Below, piece by piece: positions 27,780 to 37,316 of a DNA stretch of 64,000 nt (position 1 is its first letter; each line of letters starts with the position of its first letter). Origin of the DNA: Pseudomonadota bacterium. Lineage in GTDB: Bacteria > Pseudomonadota > Gammaproteobacteria > Halothiobacillales > Halothiobacillaceae. The position numbers were made by a program, and so were the translations under genes. The notes under the pieces were generated by a model, which ran no database searches, was not told the DNA's origin, and was given only the letters and a program-made list of their open reading frames with translations. The stretch covers positions 124,001-188,000 of the forward strand of contig JAJYYE010000010.1 of NCBI GenBank assembly GCA_021801265.1. Reading direction: 5' to 3'.

Positions 27780-28438
27780 TCTGATTCTCGCGTTGAAGCC
27801 TGAGGTGCCGTTTGGGTCAAAATCCGGTCAGCATTGAGCGTGTCGATTCTCATGGCGAGTTGATCGACCTGATCCCGCAGGGCGTCGACCTCATCCAGCC
27901 ATTGCTGCATTCCGGCGCGATCAATGAGTACGGCGCGCTCAAAAACCAAGAAATCGGCGGATTCAATTTGCCGGGTTCGCCGCCAAATTTGTGCTTGTTG
28001 CCTGATTTGCTCGACCTTGCGCTCAAGCAAACCGGCAGGCGCAACCCCAATCCGCTCGGCCAAGGCCGCAAACGGGTCAGAATCCAAATCGCCTAATAGG
28101 CGCAAAAATAGTTGGGCGGCGTCTTGGTCGCCCTGGATTTGAATATCACCGGTGAACAATGCCTCCATTTTATGCGCTGCTCGCCCCGCACGGAGCAAAC
28201 CCAAACTGCTCGCGCGAATCGTCGCATCGGGTGAATCCTCCGTGTCGCGCAACAACAAAATCCCCTCGGGGGTAATGGTGATAAAAAACCGGACCACAGG
28301 ATCGCGCAGTGACATCTCAAACAATCGGCCATTCAGCCACGGCAAGGATTGCCGGGCCGCATCGTCTCGCTGAATACGTTGATTGATCGCACGCTCGATC
28401 ACGAGCATAACGGGCAGTGGAAGCGTGGCACCGATCAT
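27776..28438 (-). CDS. ubiJ: Ubiquinone biosynthesis accessory factor UbiJ (SCP2 domain)
   Basis: 220 residues (E. coli 201). An SCP2 lipid-binding domain covers about residues 25-125 (VVRFFITITPEGILLL, HKMEALFTGDIQIQGDQDAA), and a C-terminal coiled coil lies at about 165-205 (ALRDQVDQLAMRIDTLNAD) through which it pairs with UbiK in the Ubi complex. Order and overlap with ubiB are conserved. The start ATG at 28438 gives MIGATLPLP, and the promoter is shared with the divergent CHAD gene region (28439-28613). Confidence 0.9.
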   Translation of the reverse strand: MIGATLPLPVMLVIERAINQRIQRDDAARQSLPWLNGRLFEMSLRDPVVRFFITITPEGILLLRDTEDSPDATIRASSLGLLRAGRAAHKMEALFTGDIQIQGDQDAAQLFLRLLGDLDSDPFAALAERIGVAPAGLLERKVEQIRQQAQIWRRTRQIESADFLVFERAVLIDRAGMQQWLDEVDALRDQVDQLAMRIDTLNADRILTQTAPQASTRESE

Positions 28439-28613
28439 GGATTACCCAGAGTGTTCGAAGCAAAAGTGGGTCAAACATCCCCGTGGCTTTGCGCGCACGA
28501 TAGATGAGGACCATGTAAGTTTCACAATCTTAGCAAATGCTTCATCATCCCGTGTCAGGATTCGCTATTCCACGATACAACGCACCGACATCCGTAAGAG
28601 AGGCTTTCTGCAT

Positions 28614-29549
28614 ATGGAACTTCCTGAAATCACCTTGCAACACCTGAAACACCCCGCCAATCAAGTCATTGGCATACTCCTCGGGGCGATAGAAAAAAAT
28701 ATGCGGCGCGCACATCGGTTACTGTTACGTCAAACCCATGCAATCACAGCCGACAACGCACCTGCAACGCACCCCGAGGCACTGCATGATTTTCGGGTTG
28801 AAGTTCGGCGTTTACGGGTTTGGCTGCAACAATCCCGCGATCTGGTACACACTCGGCGGCGGGCCCGGCGACAGTTGCGGGCGATTGCCCAGGGTAGCAA
28901 CGCGGCACGCGACCGGGAGGTAATGCTCGACCTGCTCGCACAGATAGAACCCATTGCGCCAAACCAAAACAGGGAACCCACCCAGTTACCCCCCGAACTC
29001 ACCGCGTTGCTACGGCAACCCGTGCGGGCGCTAAGACCCCGTAGCGGCAAGCAGAGGCGACTGTGCTTCGGCCCGTGGTTAGCTCATCGTCTGGGTGACG
29101 CGCTCGATCTCACCAAAACCTGTTTTGATGGCGATGAGGTATGCCTTCACGAAGCCAGAATTCATATCAAACATATGCGGTATTTAATGGAACCTTTAGC
29201 GCAGTTGCCTGCCGCTGCGGCGGCTTTGAATTTATTGAAATCGCTACAAACCACCTTGGGCGATTTACACGATTTGCATGTGCTGCGCCCGAATGTATCC
29301 CCGTGGATTTGTGCGCAATTAAGTCTGCAATTGGACGGAATCGTGATGAATCCGGGCGCGAAAACGCGTTTAATTCAGCAAAACTTTAACCATGCGCGGG
29401 ATCAGCTCATACGCGCTATCGACTGGCAGGGCACGCATTATCAAGCCGCGCTCAAAAGTTGGTTCAATCAATCCGACGAGCAGCGTCAGGCGCTGGATAC
29501 CCACCTGGGGCAGGTCATGCAGATGCTTACCTCAGCCAGCCATGCGTAA
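28614..29549 (+). CDS. CHAD-domain protein (polyphosphate-binding helical domain)
   Basis: 311 residues from the ATG at 28614-28616, preceded by AGAGG. The open frame begins earlier (28383), but that part overlaps the divergent ubiJ and has no family sequence. CHAD domains are all-helical with conserved histidines and basic residues that bind polyphosphate; here HDFRVEVRRLRVWLQQSRDL (about residues 57-76) and HEARIHIKHMRYLMEPL (about 180-197) are the two repeat signatures. No CYTH triphosphatase domain is fused and no ppk gene is nearby. The protein is basic and cytoplasmic. It converges on the J-domain gene with a 14-bp gap. Confidence 0.85.
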   Translation: MELPEITLQHLKHPANQVIGILLGAIEKNMRRAHRLLLRQTHAITADNAPATHPEALHDFRVEVRRLRVWLQQSRDLVHTRRRARRQLRAIAQGSNAARDREVMLDLLAQIEPIAPNQNREPTQLPPELTALLRQPVRALRPRSGKQRRLCFGPWLAHRLGDALDLTKTCFDGDEVCLHEARIHIKHMRYLMEPLAQLPAAAAALNLLKSLQTTLGDLHDLHVLRPNVSPWICAQLSLQLDGIVMNPGAKTRLIQQNFNHARDQLIRAIDWQGTHYQAALKSWFNQSDEQRQALDTHLGQVMQMLTSASHA

Positions 29550-29563
29550 TTTTTGGGACACCC

Positions 29564-30679
29564 TCAACGCCGCATCGCCCTGAACCAAGATTTAACGGCC
29601 TTGACGTCTCGCAAATCTGCCAAATCACGTTTGAGCATAATAATCCGCTGCTGGGTTGCACTAATTTCCTGCACCAGCAGCCGCGGGGCGGTAGCGGGGG
29701 ATAAGCGGGTAGCGGGGCTAATGCCAAATCGCTGCCGGAAATTGAGTTCAACCTGGTTGATTTCCGCCGCCAACGCCTGCAGTTGTTCTTTCAGAATTGT
29801 GTTGTACCGCAGCAAGCGCTCTTCGCCGAGATGAGTGAGGGTGACTTGGTCAATAGGTTCCAGCTCAAGCTGCAATTCTAATAACTGAAACAGGTTGCCT
29901 TTTCCGTAGGCTTGGTTGGCGCGCTGCATCAACATTGTTTTACGCATCCGCTCTACTGGATCAGGCTCACGGTCGGGATGCAACGCGCTGGCCAGTTTTC
30001 GATATACCTCACGAATCGATTGGCTGAGTTGTTGCACCTCAGCCTGTTGTTTTTGCGCCTGGGCGGTTTGTTTGGTGGATTTTTTACGCTTGGCCTGGTG
30101 TGCCGCTTTTGCCGCTCGCACGGCTTCTTCAGCCGCTGCTTGCGCAGCCATGTGTTCTTGAACGTACCGCAGCACGTCATCGGAGCGGCTCATATCGATG
30201 TCATCGCCCAAATCAAGCCCCGTCATTTCTGCCAACAGGGTTTTCATGCGCGCCAGCTCGGCCTCATCCAGCGGGTCTGGGTCAATGGGTTGGTATTTAT
30301 CGCATACGGCCTGGAGCCGTTCATCCGCTCGTTCTGCCAATATCGGTCCCGCCAGATCAATAATCAGATCTGCAATATGGCTGCGCTCGACTTTGCTGAG
30401 CCCTTTTTGATCATAAACCTGATCCAGACGATGCACGATTTCGATTGTGATATCGGTAGTTTGCTCAATCAGCGGTGCCAGCTCACGGTGATATTTTTGC
30501 TGGACATTGCTCAGTGAAATTTCCCATGCGCTGAGCTTTTCACGCTGCGTTTCAATCTGTTTAATGAGGGTGTTAAACGCCTTTTGCGCGGGCGTTAACG
30601 GGGCCGACCCGGCGGTAACGACAATGCAGACTGCGTTTCCACCGATTAAAGGATCAAACCCGTCTTTGTGCCGATTCAT
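29564..30679 (-). CDS. J-domain (DnaJ-like) protein with long helical N-terminus
   Basis: 371 residues. The J domain is in the C-terminal half: SIREVYRKLASALHPDREPD (about residues 222-241), with the HPD tripeptide needed to stimulate Hsp70 ATPase, then RANQAYGKGNLFQLLELQLE. The N-terminal part is alpha-helical, with a lysine- and alanine-rich coiled coil (about 180-215). The C-terminal 100 residues are also helical. No G/F or zinc-finger region exists, so it is a class C J protein whose client is unknown. It stands alone on the minus strand, 54 bp downstream of fghA. Confidence 0.78.
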   Translation of the reverse strand: MNRHKDGFDPLIGGNAVCIVVTAGSAPLTPAQKAFNTLIKQIETQREKLSAWEISLSNVQQKYHRELAPLIEQTTDITIEIVHRLDQVYDQKGLSKVERSHIADLIIDLAGPILAERADERLQAVCDKYQPIDPDPLDEAELARMKTLLAEMTGLDLGDDIDMSRSDDVLRYVQEHMAAQAAAEEAVRAAKAAHQAKRKKSTKQTAQAQKQQAEVQQLSQSIREVYRKLASALHPDREPDPVERMRKTMLMQRANQAYGKGNLFQLLELQLELEPIDQVTLTHLGEERLLRYNTILKEQLQALAAEINQVELNFRQRFGISPATRLSPATAPRLLVQEISATQQRIIMLKRDLADLRDVKAVKSWFRAMRR

Positions 30680-30733
30680 AAACCTTCATAGCAGAATGGG
30701 GCGCGGGCATTCGCCGGTTGGCTGAATGTGGCG

Positions 30734-31570
30734 CTATTGCCGTAACGCCTTCGCATGATAGGCCAAATGCTCGCCGATAAAGCTGGCGATAAAATGATAA
30801 CTATGATCGTAGCCGGGCTGCATGCGCAACGTGAGACTACCGCCGCGCTCGGCGTAGGCGACTTGTAAATCAAGCGGGAACAGTTGCTCGGCTAAAAATT
30901 CATCATCTGTGCCTTGATCGATCAGCAGTGGTACGAGCGGTTGGCCCGATTTGACCAATTCAGTCGCATCATAGGCATTCCACTGCGCCCGATCATCGCC
31001 GAGATAGGCGCTAAAACACCCCTCGCCCCAAGGCGCGATACGGGGATGACAAATCGGCGCAAAAGCCGACACCGAACGATAAGCCCCCGGTTCGCGCAAT
31101 CCGCAGATCAGGGCGCCATGGCCGCCCATCGAATGGCCGCTGATGGATTTAACACCGGCAATCAGGGGCAGCTTGGCCTCGACCAGCGCGGGCAGCTCAA
31201 CGGTCACATAATCGTACATTTGATAATGCCGGGCCCAAGGTGCTTGAGTGGCATTCACATAAAACCCCGCCCCCTTGCCCAAATCATAGCGCTCGGGCAC
31301 ATCGGGTACGTCATCACCCCGCGGGCTGGTGTCCGGCATGATCAAGGCGATGCCTAATTCTGCGGCATAGCGCTGCGCGCCCGCTTTAGTACGCATATTG
31401 TCATCGGTGCAGGTCAGCCCCGATAACCAGTACACGGCAGGGACTTGTTCGGTTTCAGCCTGCGGGGGCAGATAAACAGAAAAGGTCATGGTGCAGTGAC
31501 AGGAGATGGATTCATGCTGGTAGCGGTTCAGCCAGCCGCCAAATTCTTTAACCTGTTCAATCAGTTGCAT
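30734..31570 (-). CDS. fghA: S-formylglutathione hydrolase
   Basis: 278 residues, exactly the usual length for FghA/FrmB. The alpha/beta hydrolase nucleophile elbow is SGHSMGGHGAL (Ser at about residue 148). The catalytic His is in QPGYDHSYHFI near the C-terminus, and YWLSGLTCTDDN near the N-terminus is the oxyanion region. It hydrolyses S-formylglutathione to formate and glutathione, the second step of glutathione-dependent formaldehyde oxidation. It follows adhC by 12 bp and is surely co-transcribed with it. Confidence 0.96.
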   Translation of the reverse strand: MQLIEQVKEFGGWLNRYQHESISCHCTMTFSVYLPPQAETEQVPAVYWLSGLTCTDDNMRTKAGAQRYAAELGIALIMPDTSPRGDDVPDVPERYDLGKGAGFYVNATQAPWARHYQMYDYVTVELPALVEAKLPLIAGVKSISGHSMGGHGALICGLREPGAYRSVSAFAPICHPRIAPWGEGCFSAYLGDDRAQWNAYDATELVKSGQPLVPLLIDQGTDDEFLAEQLFPLDLQVAYAERGGSLTLRMQPGYDHSYHFIASFIGEHLAYHAKALRQ

Positions 31571-31582
31571 AATTCAAGCACC

Positions 31583-32692
31583 TTAAAAAATAATCACAGA
31601 ACGAATGCTTTCGCCGCGATGCATCAAGTCAAACGCGTGATTGATGTCCTCAAGCCCCATCGTATGCGTCACCATCTTATCGAGTTCGATCTCTCCGCTC
31701 ATATAACGCTCGACATAACCCGGCAACTCGCTGCGCCCCTTCACGCCACCGAATGCACTCCCTTTCCAGGTGCGCCCCGTCACCAGTTGGAAGGGACGGG
31801 TCGAAATTTCCTGGCCTGCGCCGGCCACGCCAATCACCGTAGAAACGCCCCAGCCCATGTGGGTGCATTCCAACGCCTCGCGCATGACATGCACATTGCC
31901 GATGCACTCGAAGGAATAATCCACGCCACCCTGGGTCATTTCAATAATGGCTTCAGTCACACTGCCGGTTAATTCTTTGGGGTTGATGAAATCAGTGGCA
32001 CCGAGGGCGTGAGCCATCGCCCATTTGCCCGGATTCGTATCAATGGCAATGATGCGCTTGGCCTTGGCCATCACCGCCCCTTGAATACACGACAATCCAA
32101 TGCCGCCCAGGCCAAACACCGCAACCGTCGAGCCGGGTTCAACCTTCGCGGTGTTCAGTACGGCACCAATCCCGGTGGTAACGCCGCAACCCAGCAAACA
32201 CACTTTATCCAAGGGGGCGGCCTTATTGATTTTCGCCAAAGCAATTTCGGGCACAACGGTATATTCAGAAAAAGTCGAGCAACCCATATAGTGATAAATC
32301 GGCTTACCGTTGATTGAAAAGCGGCGGGTTTTATCGGGCATAAATCCTGTCCAAACGGTCGATGCGATCGATTGGCACAAGTTGGTTTTGGTCGAATGAC
32401 AATATTCACACACGCCACATTCGGGAATGTAGAGCGGAATGACGTGATCGCCCGGTTTTAAATCTTTCACACCGGGCCCGCATTCGACCACCTCGCAGCC
32501 GCCCTCGTGCCCCAGCACCACGGGGAAAACCCCTTCCGGGTCATCGCCCGATAGCGTAAAAGCATCGGTATGGCAAACGCCTGAGGCGATCACTTTCAGC
32601 AGCACCTCACCGTATTTCGGGCCTTCAACCTCAATCATCTCAATTGATAAGGGTTGTTTGGCTTTCCATGCGACGGCGGCTTTAGATTTCAT
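31583..32692 (-). CDS. adhC: S-(hydroxymethyl)glutathione dehydrogenase (class III alcohol dehydrogenase)
   Basis: 369 residues. Catalytic zinc ligands are in [14 protein letters not shown] and [11 protein letters not shown], and the structural zinc cysteines in [15 protein letters not shown]. The NAD-binding glycine motif is [14 protein letters not shown]. These are class III enzyme features: oxidation of S-hydroxymethylglutathione (formaldehyde adduct) to S-formylglutathione, and GSNO reduction. First gene of the adhC-fghA pair. No frmR or nmlR regulator is adjacent; the palindrome at 32732-32745, about 40 bp upstream of the start, is a candidate operator. Confidence 0.96.
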   Translation of the reverse strand: MKSKAAVAWKAKQPLSIEMIEVEGPKYGEVLLKVIASGVCHTDAFTLSGDDPEGVFPVVLGHEGGCEVVECGPGVKDLKPGDHVIPLYIPECGVCEYCHSTKTNLCQSIASTVWTGFMPDKTRRFSINGKPIYHYMGCSTFSEYTVVPEIALAKINKAAPLDKVCLLGCGVTTGIGAVLNTAKVEPGSTVAVFGLGGIGLSCIQGAVMAKAKRIIAIDTNPGKWAMAHALGATDFINPKELTGSVTEAIIEMTQGGVDYSFECIGNVHVMREALECTHMGWGVSTVIGVAGAGQEISTRPFQLVTGRTWKGSAFGGVKGRSELPGYVERYMSGEIELDKMVTHTMGLEDINHAFDLMHRGESIRSVIIF

Positions 32693-32984
32693 GTGTAGGT
32701 TTACCTTGATCAGTTGTATTGTGGGCTATCTGTTCGCATGCGAACTAAATAGGGTCTTGATCATAGTTTGATTGGCTTCATTATTCAACGCGGGATTACA
32801 GTCCTGCCAGATTTGAGGAAGGCGTCAAGTCCGGCAGACTGCGGGTAATAATGCACTGTCATGAATGGGTGTCGAGATATCGGTATCGCATGCTGAGTGG
32901 TATACCCACGCAATTTTCTCCCAAATCAAATCACCCGGCGGCGGGATATTTAACTAAACTTATCGTTTTACCTATCGAGTATCT
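32693..32984. promoter_or_regulatory. Divergent intergenic region with a 14-bp palindrome (adhC / Atm1-type exporter)
   Basis: These 292 bp contain no gene and separate two divergent promoters. GTTCGCATGCGAAC at 32732-32745 is a perfect palindrome, flanked by two copies of CTTGATCA (32704-32711 and 32755-32762). On the reverse strand TATGAT (about 32762-32767) could be the adhC -10. At 32826-32838 a copy of AAGTCCGGCAGAC, also seen at 49461-49473, is present. I recognise none of these as a known regulator site. Confidence 0.4.
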
Positions 32985-34769
32985 ATGCGCCATTTTGGTT
33001 CTGATCATGGTCAGCCGGGCTCTGCCGATTGGCGAACCGTCCGGTTGCTGTTGCCCTATTTGTGGGAATTTAAGTGGCGGGTGGTCATCGCGCTGACCTT
33101 TCTCATCGGCGCAAAATTTGCGATCGTGTCAATCCCGATTGTCCTCAAGCACATTGTCGATCATTTAAATCAGCCCAAAGCGATGCTGGTCGTGCCCTTG
33201 GCACTGCTATTTGGGTATGGCTTATTGCGTTTGGCCAGCACGGTATTTTCGGATTTACGCGACATTGTGTTTGCCAAAGTCACGCAACGGGCAGTGCGCC
33301 GGGTCGGCCTGGAAGTTTTCAAGCATCTTCATACCCTCTCGTTACGCTTTCATCTGGAGCGCCAAACCGGCGGGGTCACACGGGATATCGAGCGCGGCGC
33401 GAATGGGATTTCATCCCTGATTCAAATGACCTTGTTTTCAGTACTGCCAACCTTGATTGAAATCGGCTTGGTCACGGGCATCTTGTTCGCCCAGTTTGAT
33501 TGGATATTTGCGGCAATTACGCTGGGGGTGGTGGTCATTTATATTGTGCTTACCATCAGCATTACCGAATGGCGCACCAAGCTGCGCCGCCAAATGAACG
33601 AGATGGATTCGCAGGCGAACACGCAAGCCATCGACAGTCTGCTCAACTACGAGACGGTGAAATATTTCGGCAATGAAGCCTTTGAAGCCAATCGCTACGA
33701 TGCGAGTTTGCAAAAGTGGGAAGTCGCTGCCGTTAAAAATCAAACCTCGATGGGTCTGCTCAATGCGGCGCAAGCGGCCATTATTGCCATCGGCATGACC
33801 ATTATGTTGATTCGCGCATCACAAGGCGTAGCAGCAGGGCAGCTCACCGTGGGGGATTTAGTGATGATTAACGCGTTTCTCATCCAAATGTTCATCCCGC
33901 TCAATTTTTTAGGGGTGGTGTATCGCCAAATCAAACAGTCGTTAACTGATATTGAACGGTTATTTAAGTTGCTGAATGTGCATCGTGAAATTACAGATAA
34001 ACCGGACGCAAAACCCTTAATCATGCGCGGGGGCGCAGTGCGGTTTGATCATGTCCAGTTTGGCTACGACAGTAACCGCACGATTCTACACGGTGTGTGT
34101 TTAACCATAGCCGCCGGGCACAATGTGGCGGTAGTGGGCACCAGCGGCGCAGGTAAATCGACCGTATCGCGGTTGTTGTATCGGTTTTACGATGTGAATG
34201 ACGGTGGTATTTACATTGATGATCAAGATATCCGAACGGTCACGCAGTCAAGTTTACGCGCAGCAATTGGCATTGTTCCGCAAGATACCGTGTTGTTTAA
34301 CAACAGTATCTATTTCAATATCGCCTATGGACGCCCGGATGCCAGCCGCGCAGAAATTATTGAAGCAGCGCGGGCGGCGCACATTTTACACTTCATCGAA
34401 TCACTGCCTAATGGCTGGGACACCGCCGTTGGCGAACGAGGGTTGAAATTATCTGGCGGTGAAAAACAACGGGTCGCGATTGCACGCACCATCTTAAAAA
34501 ATCCCCGCATTCTCATTCTGGATGAGGCAACCTCGGCACTGGACACCCAAACCGAAAAAATCATTCAGGCTGAGTTGAAAGAAATCGCAAAAAATCGCAC
34601 CACATTGACGATCGCGCATCGGCTTTCCACGATCGTGGATGCGGATCAAATTTTGGTGATGGAGCAAGGCCGGATTGTCGAACGCGGGCATCATCGGCAA
34701 TTACTCGCGGCGAATGGTGTCTATGCGAAACTGTGGGCATTGCAGCAAGAAGAAGCGAAGCAGTTATAA
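32985..34769 (+). CDS. ABC exporter of the Atm1/ABCB7 (HMT1-like) family
   Basis: 594-residue half-transporter with one six-TM domain (about residues 30-320) and a C-terminal ATPase. The substrate-domain sequence FHLERQTGGVTRDIERGANG and LLNYETVKYFGNEAFEANRY identify the Atm1 family of heavy metal/glutathione-conjugate exporters. Walker A is GTSGAGKSTVSRLLY, signature LSGGEKQRVAIAR, and Walker B ILILDEATSALD. Bacterial members export glutathione-bound metals or persulfides, a link to the glutathione-dependent adhC-fghA pair that diverges from it, though a functional connection is only inferred. ATG at 32985 is preceded by GAG at a suitable distance. Confidence 0.92.
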   Translation: MRHFGSDHGQPGSADWRTVRLLLPYLWEFKWRVVIALTFLIGAKFAIVSIPIVLKHIVDHLNQPKAMLVVPLALLFGYGLLRLASTVFSDLRDIVFAKVTQRAVRRVGLEVFKHLHTLSLRFHLERQTGGVTRDIERGANGISSLIQMTLFSVLPTLIEIGLVTGILFAQFDWIFAAITLGVVVIYIVLTISITEWRTKLRRQMNEMDSQANTQAIDSLLNYETVKYFGNEAFEANRYDASLQKWEVAAVKNQTSMGLLNAAQAAIIAIGMTIMLIRASQGVAAGQLTVGDLVMINAFLIQMFIPLNFLGVVYRQIKQSLTDIERLFKLLNVHREITDKPDAKPLIMRGGAVRFDHVQFGYDSNRTILHGVCLTIAAGHNVAVVGTSGAGKSTVSRLLYRFYDVNDGGIYIDDQDIRTVTQSSLRAAIGIVPQDTVLFNNSIYFNIAYGRPDASRAEIIEAARAAHILHFIESLPNGWDTAVGERGLKLSGGEKQRVAIARTILKNPRILILDEATSALDTQTEKIIQAELKEIAKNRTTLTIAHRLSTIVDADQILVMEQGRIVERGHHRQLLAANGVYAKLWALQQEEAKQL

Positions 34770-34893
34770 TCCAACACCAACTTGATTTATGACAGCCAAT
34801 CCAGTGAACGTGAATGGTATAACAACAGCGGGATCCCAAACGCATAGGATCAATCGCAATGGTTGCTACTGGACGTATCTTTAATACCAATAT

Positions 34894-34922
34894 TTGCACA
34901 AAATACAAATAAATATTAATAA
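34894..34922 (+). promoter_or_regulatory. Candidate sigma-70 promoter of the 2OG dioxygenase gene
   Basis: TTGCAC at 34894-34899 and TAATAA at 34917-34922 with a 17-bp spacer, in a strongly AT-rich segment about 30 bp before the GTG start. The -10 is weak, and nearby TATTAA or TTATAA could serve instead. Confidence 0.35.
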
Positions 34923-34952
34923 TTTCAGTATGTTATAAAGGAGTATTCCAAA

Positions 34953-35744
34953 GTGCCCGAAATCAATGCCATGCCAGCGGGTTGGGAAACTTTGAGCTTC
35001 GGTGCGCCCCTGCCCCCTGGGCTCGACAAGCAAAGCCGGCTTCGCAATCAAGGCTTTTGCCTGCTCAGCGCCGATGAACTGTACAAACTCACGGCCATTG
35101 ATCCCGCATCCTGTGCCGCTGCCGTGCCGCTTTGGAATGACTTGCCTGCCGATAACTATCTCAAGGATGGCGGGCATTATCGATCACGCCGTCATGGCAG
35201 CTTTGTGCAAACGTTATCCCCCAAATCCGACTCATCTGAGTTGGTACTTGCGTCTTACCGCCCGCATTGGCAACCCACATCCTACAATGCCCTGCACGGC
35301 GGCATGTTGCGCCATTTTGAGCCATTAATACCCGAGCTTCTGGCCTTATCGTTCTGGACACCCCTGTTGACGGGCTTGGGGCAGTTGTTCGCTGAGATCA
35401 AACCCACGCCACAATGGTTTATTGAAGCGCATCAGTTCCGAATTGACACGCAAGGCGGCGTCGGCCGCCCCACGCCCGAGGGCGCGCACCGTGACGGGGT
35501 AAACTTTGTCGCCGTGATATTAATCGCGCGCCATCAAGTCAAAGGCGGTGAAACCCGGGTTTTTGAGCTGGAGGGTCACCGTGGTGTCCGTTTTACCCTG
35601 ACTCAGCCTTTTAGCGTGTTGCTGATGGATGACACCCGCGTCATCCACGAAAGCACGCCCATTACGCCACTCGATGACGAACACCATGGCTGGCGCGACA
35701 CCTTGGTGCTCACGTACCGCGCGGATGGTTTTCTTGAGCCATAA
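34953..35744 (+). CDS. 2-oxoglutarate-Fe(II) dioxygenase family protein (possible amino-acid hydroxylase)
   Basis: 263 residues with a GTG start at 34953; AAGGAG lies nine bases upstream. The protein resembles the 2OG-Fe dioxygenase family that includes BsmA and free-amino-acid hydroxylases such as isoleucine 4-hydroxylase. The iron ligands are probably His and Asp in PEGAHRDGVNFVAV (about residues 175-188) and His in RVIHESTPI (about 229-237), with Arg in WRDTLVLTYR as the 2OG anchor. The YHSRRHGSF-like segment (HYRSRRHGSF) is a conserved family element. No signal peptide. Substrate unknown; it stands alone between an exporter and the ribosomal operon. Confidence 0.8.
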   Translation: MPEINAMPAGWETLSFGAPLPPGLDKQSRLRNQGFCLLSADELYKLTAIDPASCAAAVPLWNDLPADNYLKDGGHYRSRRHGSFVQTLSPKSDSSELVLASYRPHWQPTSYNALHGGMLRHFEPLIPELLALSFWTPLLTGLGQLFAEIKPTPQWFIEAHQFRIDTQGGVGRPTPEGAHRDGVNFVAVILIARHQVKGGETRVFELEGHRGVRFTLTQPFSVLLMDDTRVIHESTPITPLDDEHHGWRDTLVLTYRADGFLEP

Positions 35745-36068
35745 GAATCCTGGCAGCCTGTCAGGCTTGTGACGCTACGGGTGTATCTACACAAGTGCTC
35801 AATGTCCCTTCTCCGATTGACTCAGGTGATCAAAAAGCCCTTTACCCTTGACAAGGAGAGGCCGGGATAGGGTCTCACATCCCTTTTTGCCGTAGGCGAG
35901 GCGGATTCACGGCGGGAGAAGACGCCTTGAATTGTGTCGAGGCGCTCAAATATCCCCGCCCCGGGCGCGGGGAGGGGCGATCGAACCATGCACGGCAGGG
36001 GGTGAAACGCAGGAAGCGGTAATTAACCCATCAGGGGGGCCGAATGGCTCGGCGTTTCTTTTCGGCAT
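35745..36068. other. Gene-free stretch between the dioxygenase gene and rplI
   Basis: No convincing reading frame. The sequence is patchy in composition, with a GC-rich inverted segment (CCCCGCC…GGCGGGG-like, about 35957-35980). It resembles intergenic repeat debris, but I cannot assign it to the GTAG REP family. Confidence 0.4.
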
Positions 36069-36100
36069 AAAAAAACCCCCGCCACTCGGCAGGGGTTTTT
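36069..36100. terminator. Bidirectional rho-independent terminator
   Basis: AAAAACCCC-C-GCC pairs with GGC-A-GGGGTTTTT around an ACTC loop, with A and T runs on both sides. It terminates the rpsF-rpsR-rplI operon on the minus strand and can also stop plus-strand transcripts from the dioxygenase side. Confidence 0.9.
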
Positions 36101-36121
36101 GTGATTACCGTCTCGTGGGGC

Positions 36122-36574
36122 CTACTCTTCGCCGATCACGATCACTTTAATCACCACATCGACATCGGTATGCAAATGCAAGGTGACACTGAACTCACCC
36201 ACAGAGCGCAAGGCACCTGCAGGCAAACGCACTTGGCGCTTCTCAATCACGATGCCGTGAACATTGGTCACCGCATCGGCGATCTCAGCCGTTCCGACTG
36301 AACCGAACAATTTGCCTTCGGCACCGGCTTTCACCGCAATGGTGACAGCCGCTTCAGCCAGTTTCGCGGCTTGAGCAATAGCCGCAGCCATGTTTTCATT
36401 GGCTTGACGTTCCAATTCGGCACGGCGCGCTTCGAACTCAGCCAAATTGACCTTGGTCGCCGCTTTGGCTTTACCATAAGGGATCAGGAAGTTGCGCGCA
36501 TACCCTGCACGCACATTCACCACATCCCCTAAGGTGCCTAAATTTTCAACTTTGTTTAACAAAATAACTTGCAT
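36122..36574 (-). CDS. rplI: 50S ribosomal protein L9
   Basis: 150 residues (E. coli 149). The N-terminal rRNA-binding domain is clear: [20 protein letters not shown] and [13 protein letters not shown] long connecting helix (about residues 45-75) leads to the C-terminal domain ([15 protein letters not shown]). Last gene of the rpsF-rpsR-rplI operon, 42 bp after rpsR, ending at the strong terminator. Confidence 0.98.
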   Translation of the reverse strand: MQVILLNKVENLGTLGDVVNVRAGYARNFLIPYGKAKAATKVNLAEFEARRAELERQANENMAAAIAQAAKLAEAAVTIAVKAGAEGKLFGSVGTAEIADAVTNVHGIVIEKRQVRLPAGALRSVGEFSVTLHLHTDVDVVIKVIVIGEE

Positions 36575-36616
36575 GATGCATTCCTATAATTGTTTGGCCA
36601 ATACCTTACGGGCCGA

Positions 36617-36841
36617 TCAATGGCGATCGGTGTACGGCAACAACGCGAGAAAGCGCGCACGCTTGATCGCGGTTTGCAGTTGACGCTGGTAACGCGCAGC
36701 GGTACCGGTAACCCGTGCTGGCACAATCTTGCCGGTTTCGGAAAGGTATTGTTTTAAGGTATCGAGATCTTTGTAATCAATCTGCACTACTTTTTCAGCA
36801 GTGAAACGGCAAAAACGCTTGCGACGAAAAAAACGTGACAT
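36617..36841 (-). CDS. rpsR: 30S ribosomal protein S18
   Basis: 74 residues (E. coli 75). [13 protein letters not shown] and ITGT-type core ([20 protein letters not shown]) are diagnostic. It binds the 30S platform as a heterodimer with S6. It lies directly after rpsF (30 bp) with no priB between them, unlike the E. coli operon. Confidence 0.98.
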   Translation of the reverse strand: MSRFFRRKRFCRFTAEKVVQIDYKDLDTLKQYLSETGKIVPARVTGTAARYQRQLQTAIKRARFLALLPYTDRH

Positions 36842-36871
36842 GGTGTACTCCCCTAATCTTGATGAATCGGC

Positions 36872-37297
36872 TTATTCGCTGGCTTCGACGCGGTCGTCTT
36901 GTTCAACCTGGTCGTCTTCATCACGATCAAACCGCTCTTCTTGCTCGTCATCACGACGACGCGGACGACGGTCGTTATCGCGTTCGCGCATGATGATGGA
37001 CTGCTCAGTTTCTGCCGCATCAACTCGGCTGGTGAGATGGCGCAACACGGCATCGTTGAAGCGGAAGGCTTCTTCGAGCTCGGTCAGCGCGGCCTGCGCA
37101 GTTTCAACGTTCATCATCACATAATGCGCTTTGACGAGTTTGTTGATGGGATAAGCCAGTTGGCGACGGCCCCAGTCTTCAAGGCGATGAACCGTACCAC
37201 CGGCATTTTCGATAATGCCGCGATACCGTTCGATCATGGCGGGGACTTGTTCACTTTGATCCGGGTGGACCATGAACACAATTTCATAGTGACGCAT
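36872..37297 (-). CDS. rpsF: 30S ribosomal protein S6
   Basis: 141 residues from ATG at 37295-37297, with AGGAG nearby. The open frame extends to 37399, but that part is leader. [19 protein letters not shown] and [14 protein letters not shown] are the family core. The C-terminal tail (about 100-141) is unusually charged, alternating acidic and arginine stretches ([20 protein letters not shown]). Tails like this are the target of RimK glutamylation in some species; no rimK is seen here. First gene of the operon. Confidence 0.97.
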   Translation of the reverse strand: MRHYEIVFMVHPDQSEQVPAMIERYRGIIENAGGTVHRLEDWGRRQLAYPINKLVKAHYVMMNVETAQAALTELEEAFRFNDAVLRHLTSRVDAAETEQSIIMRERDNDRRPRRRDDEQEERFDRDEDDQVEQDDRVEASE

Positions 37298-37316
37298 GGA
37301 ATGCTCCTGTGGATTG

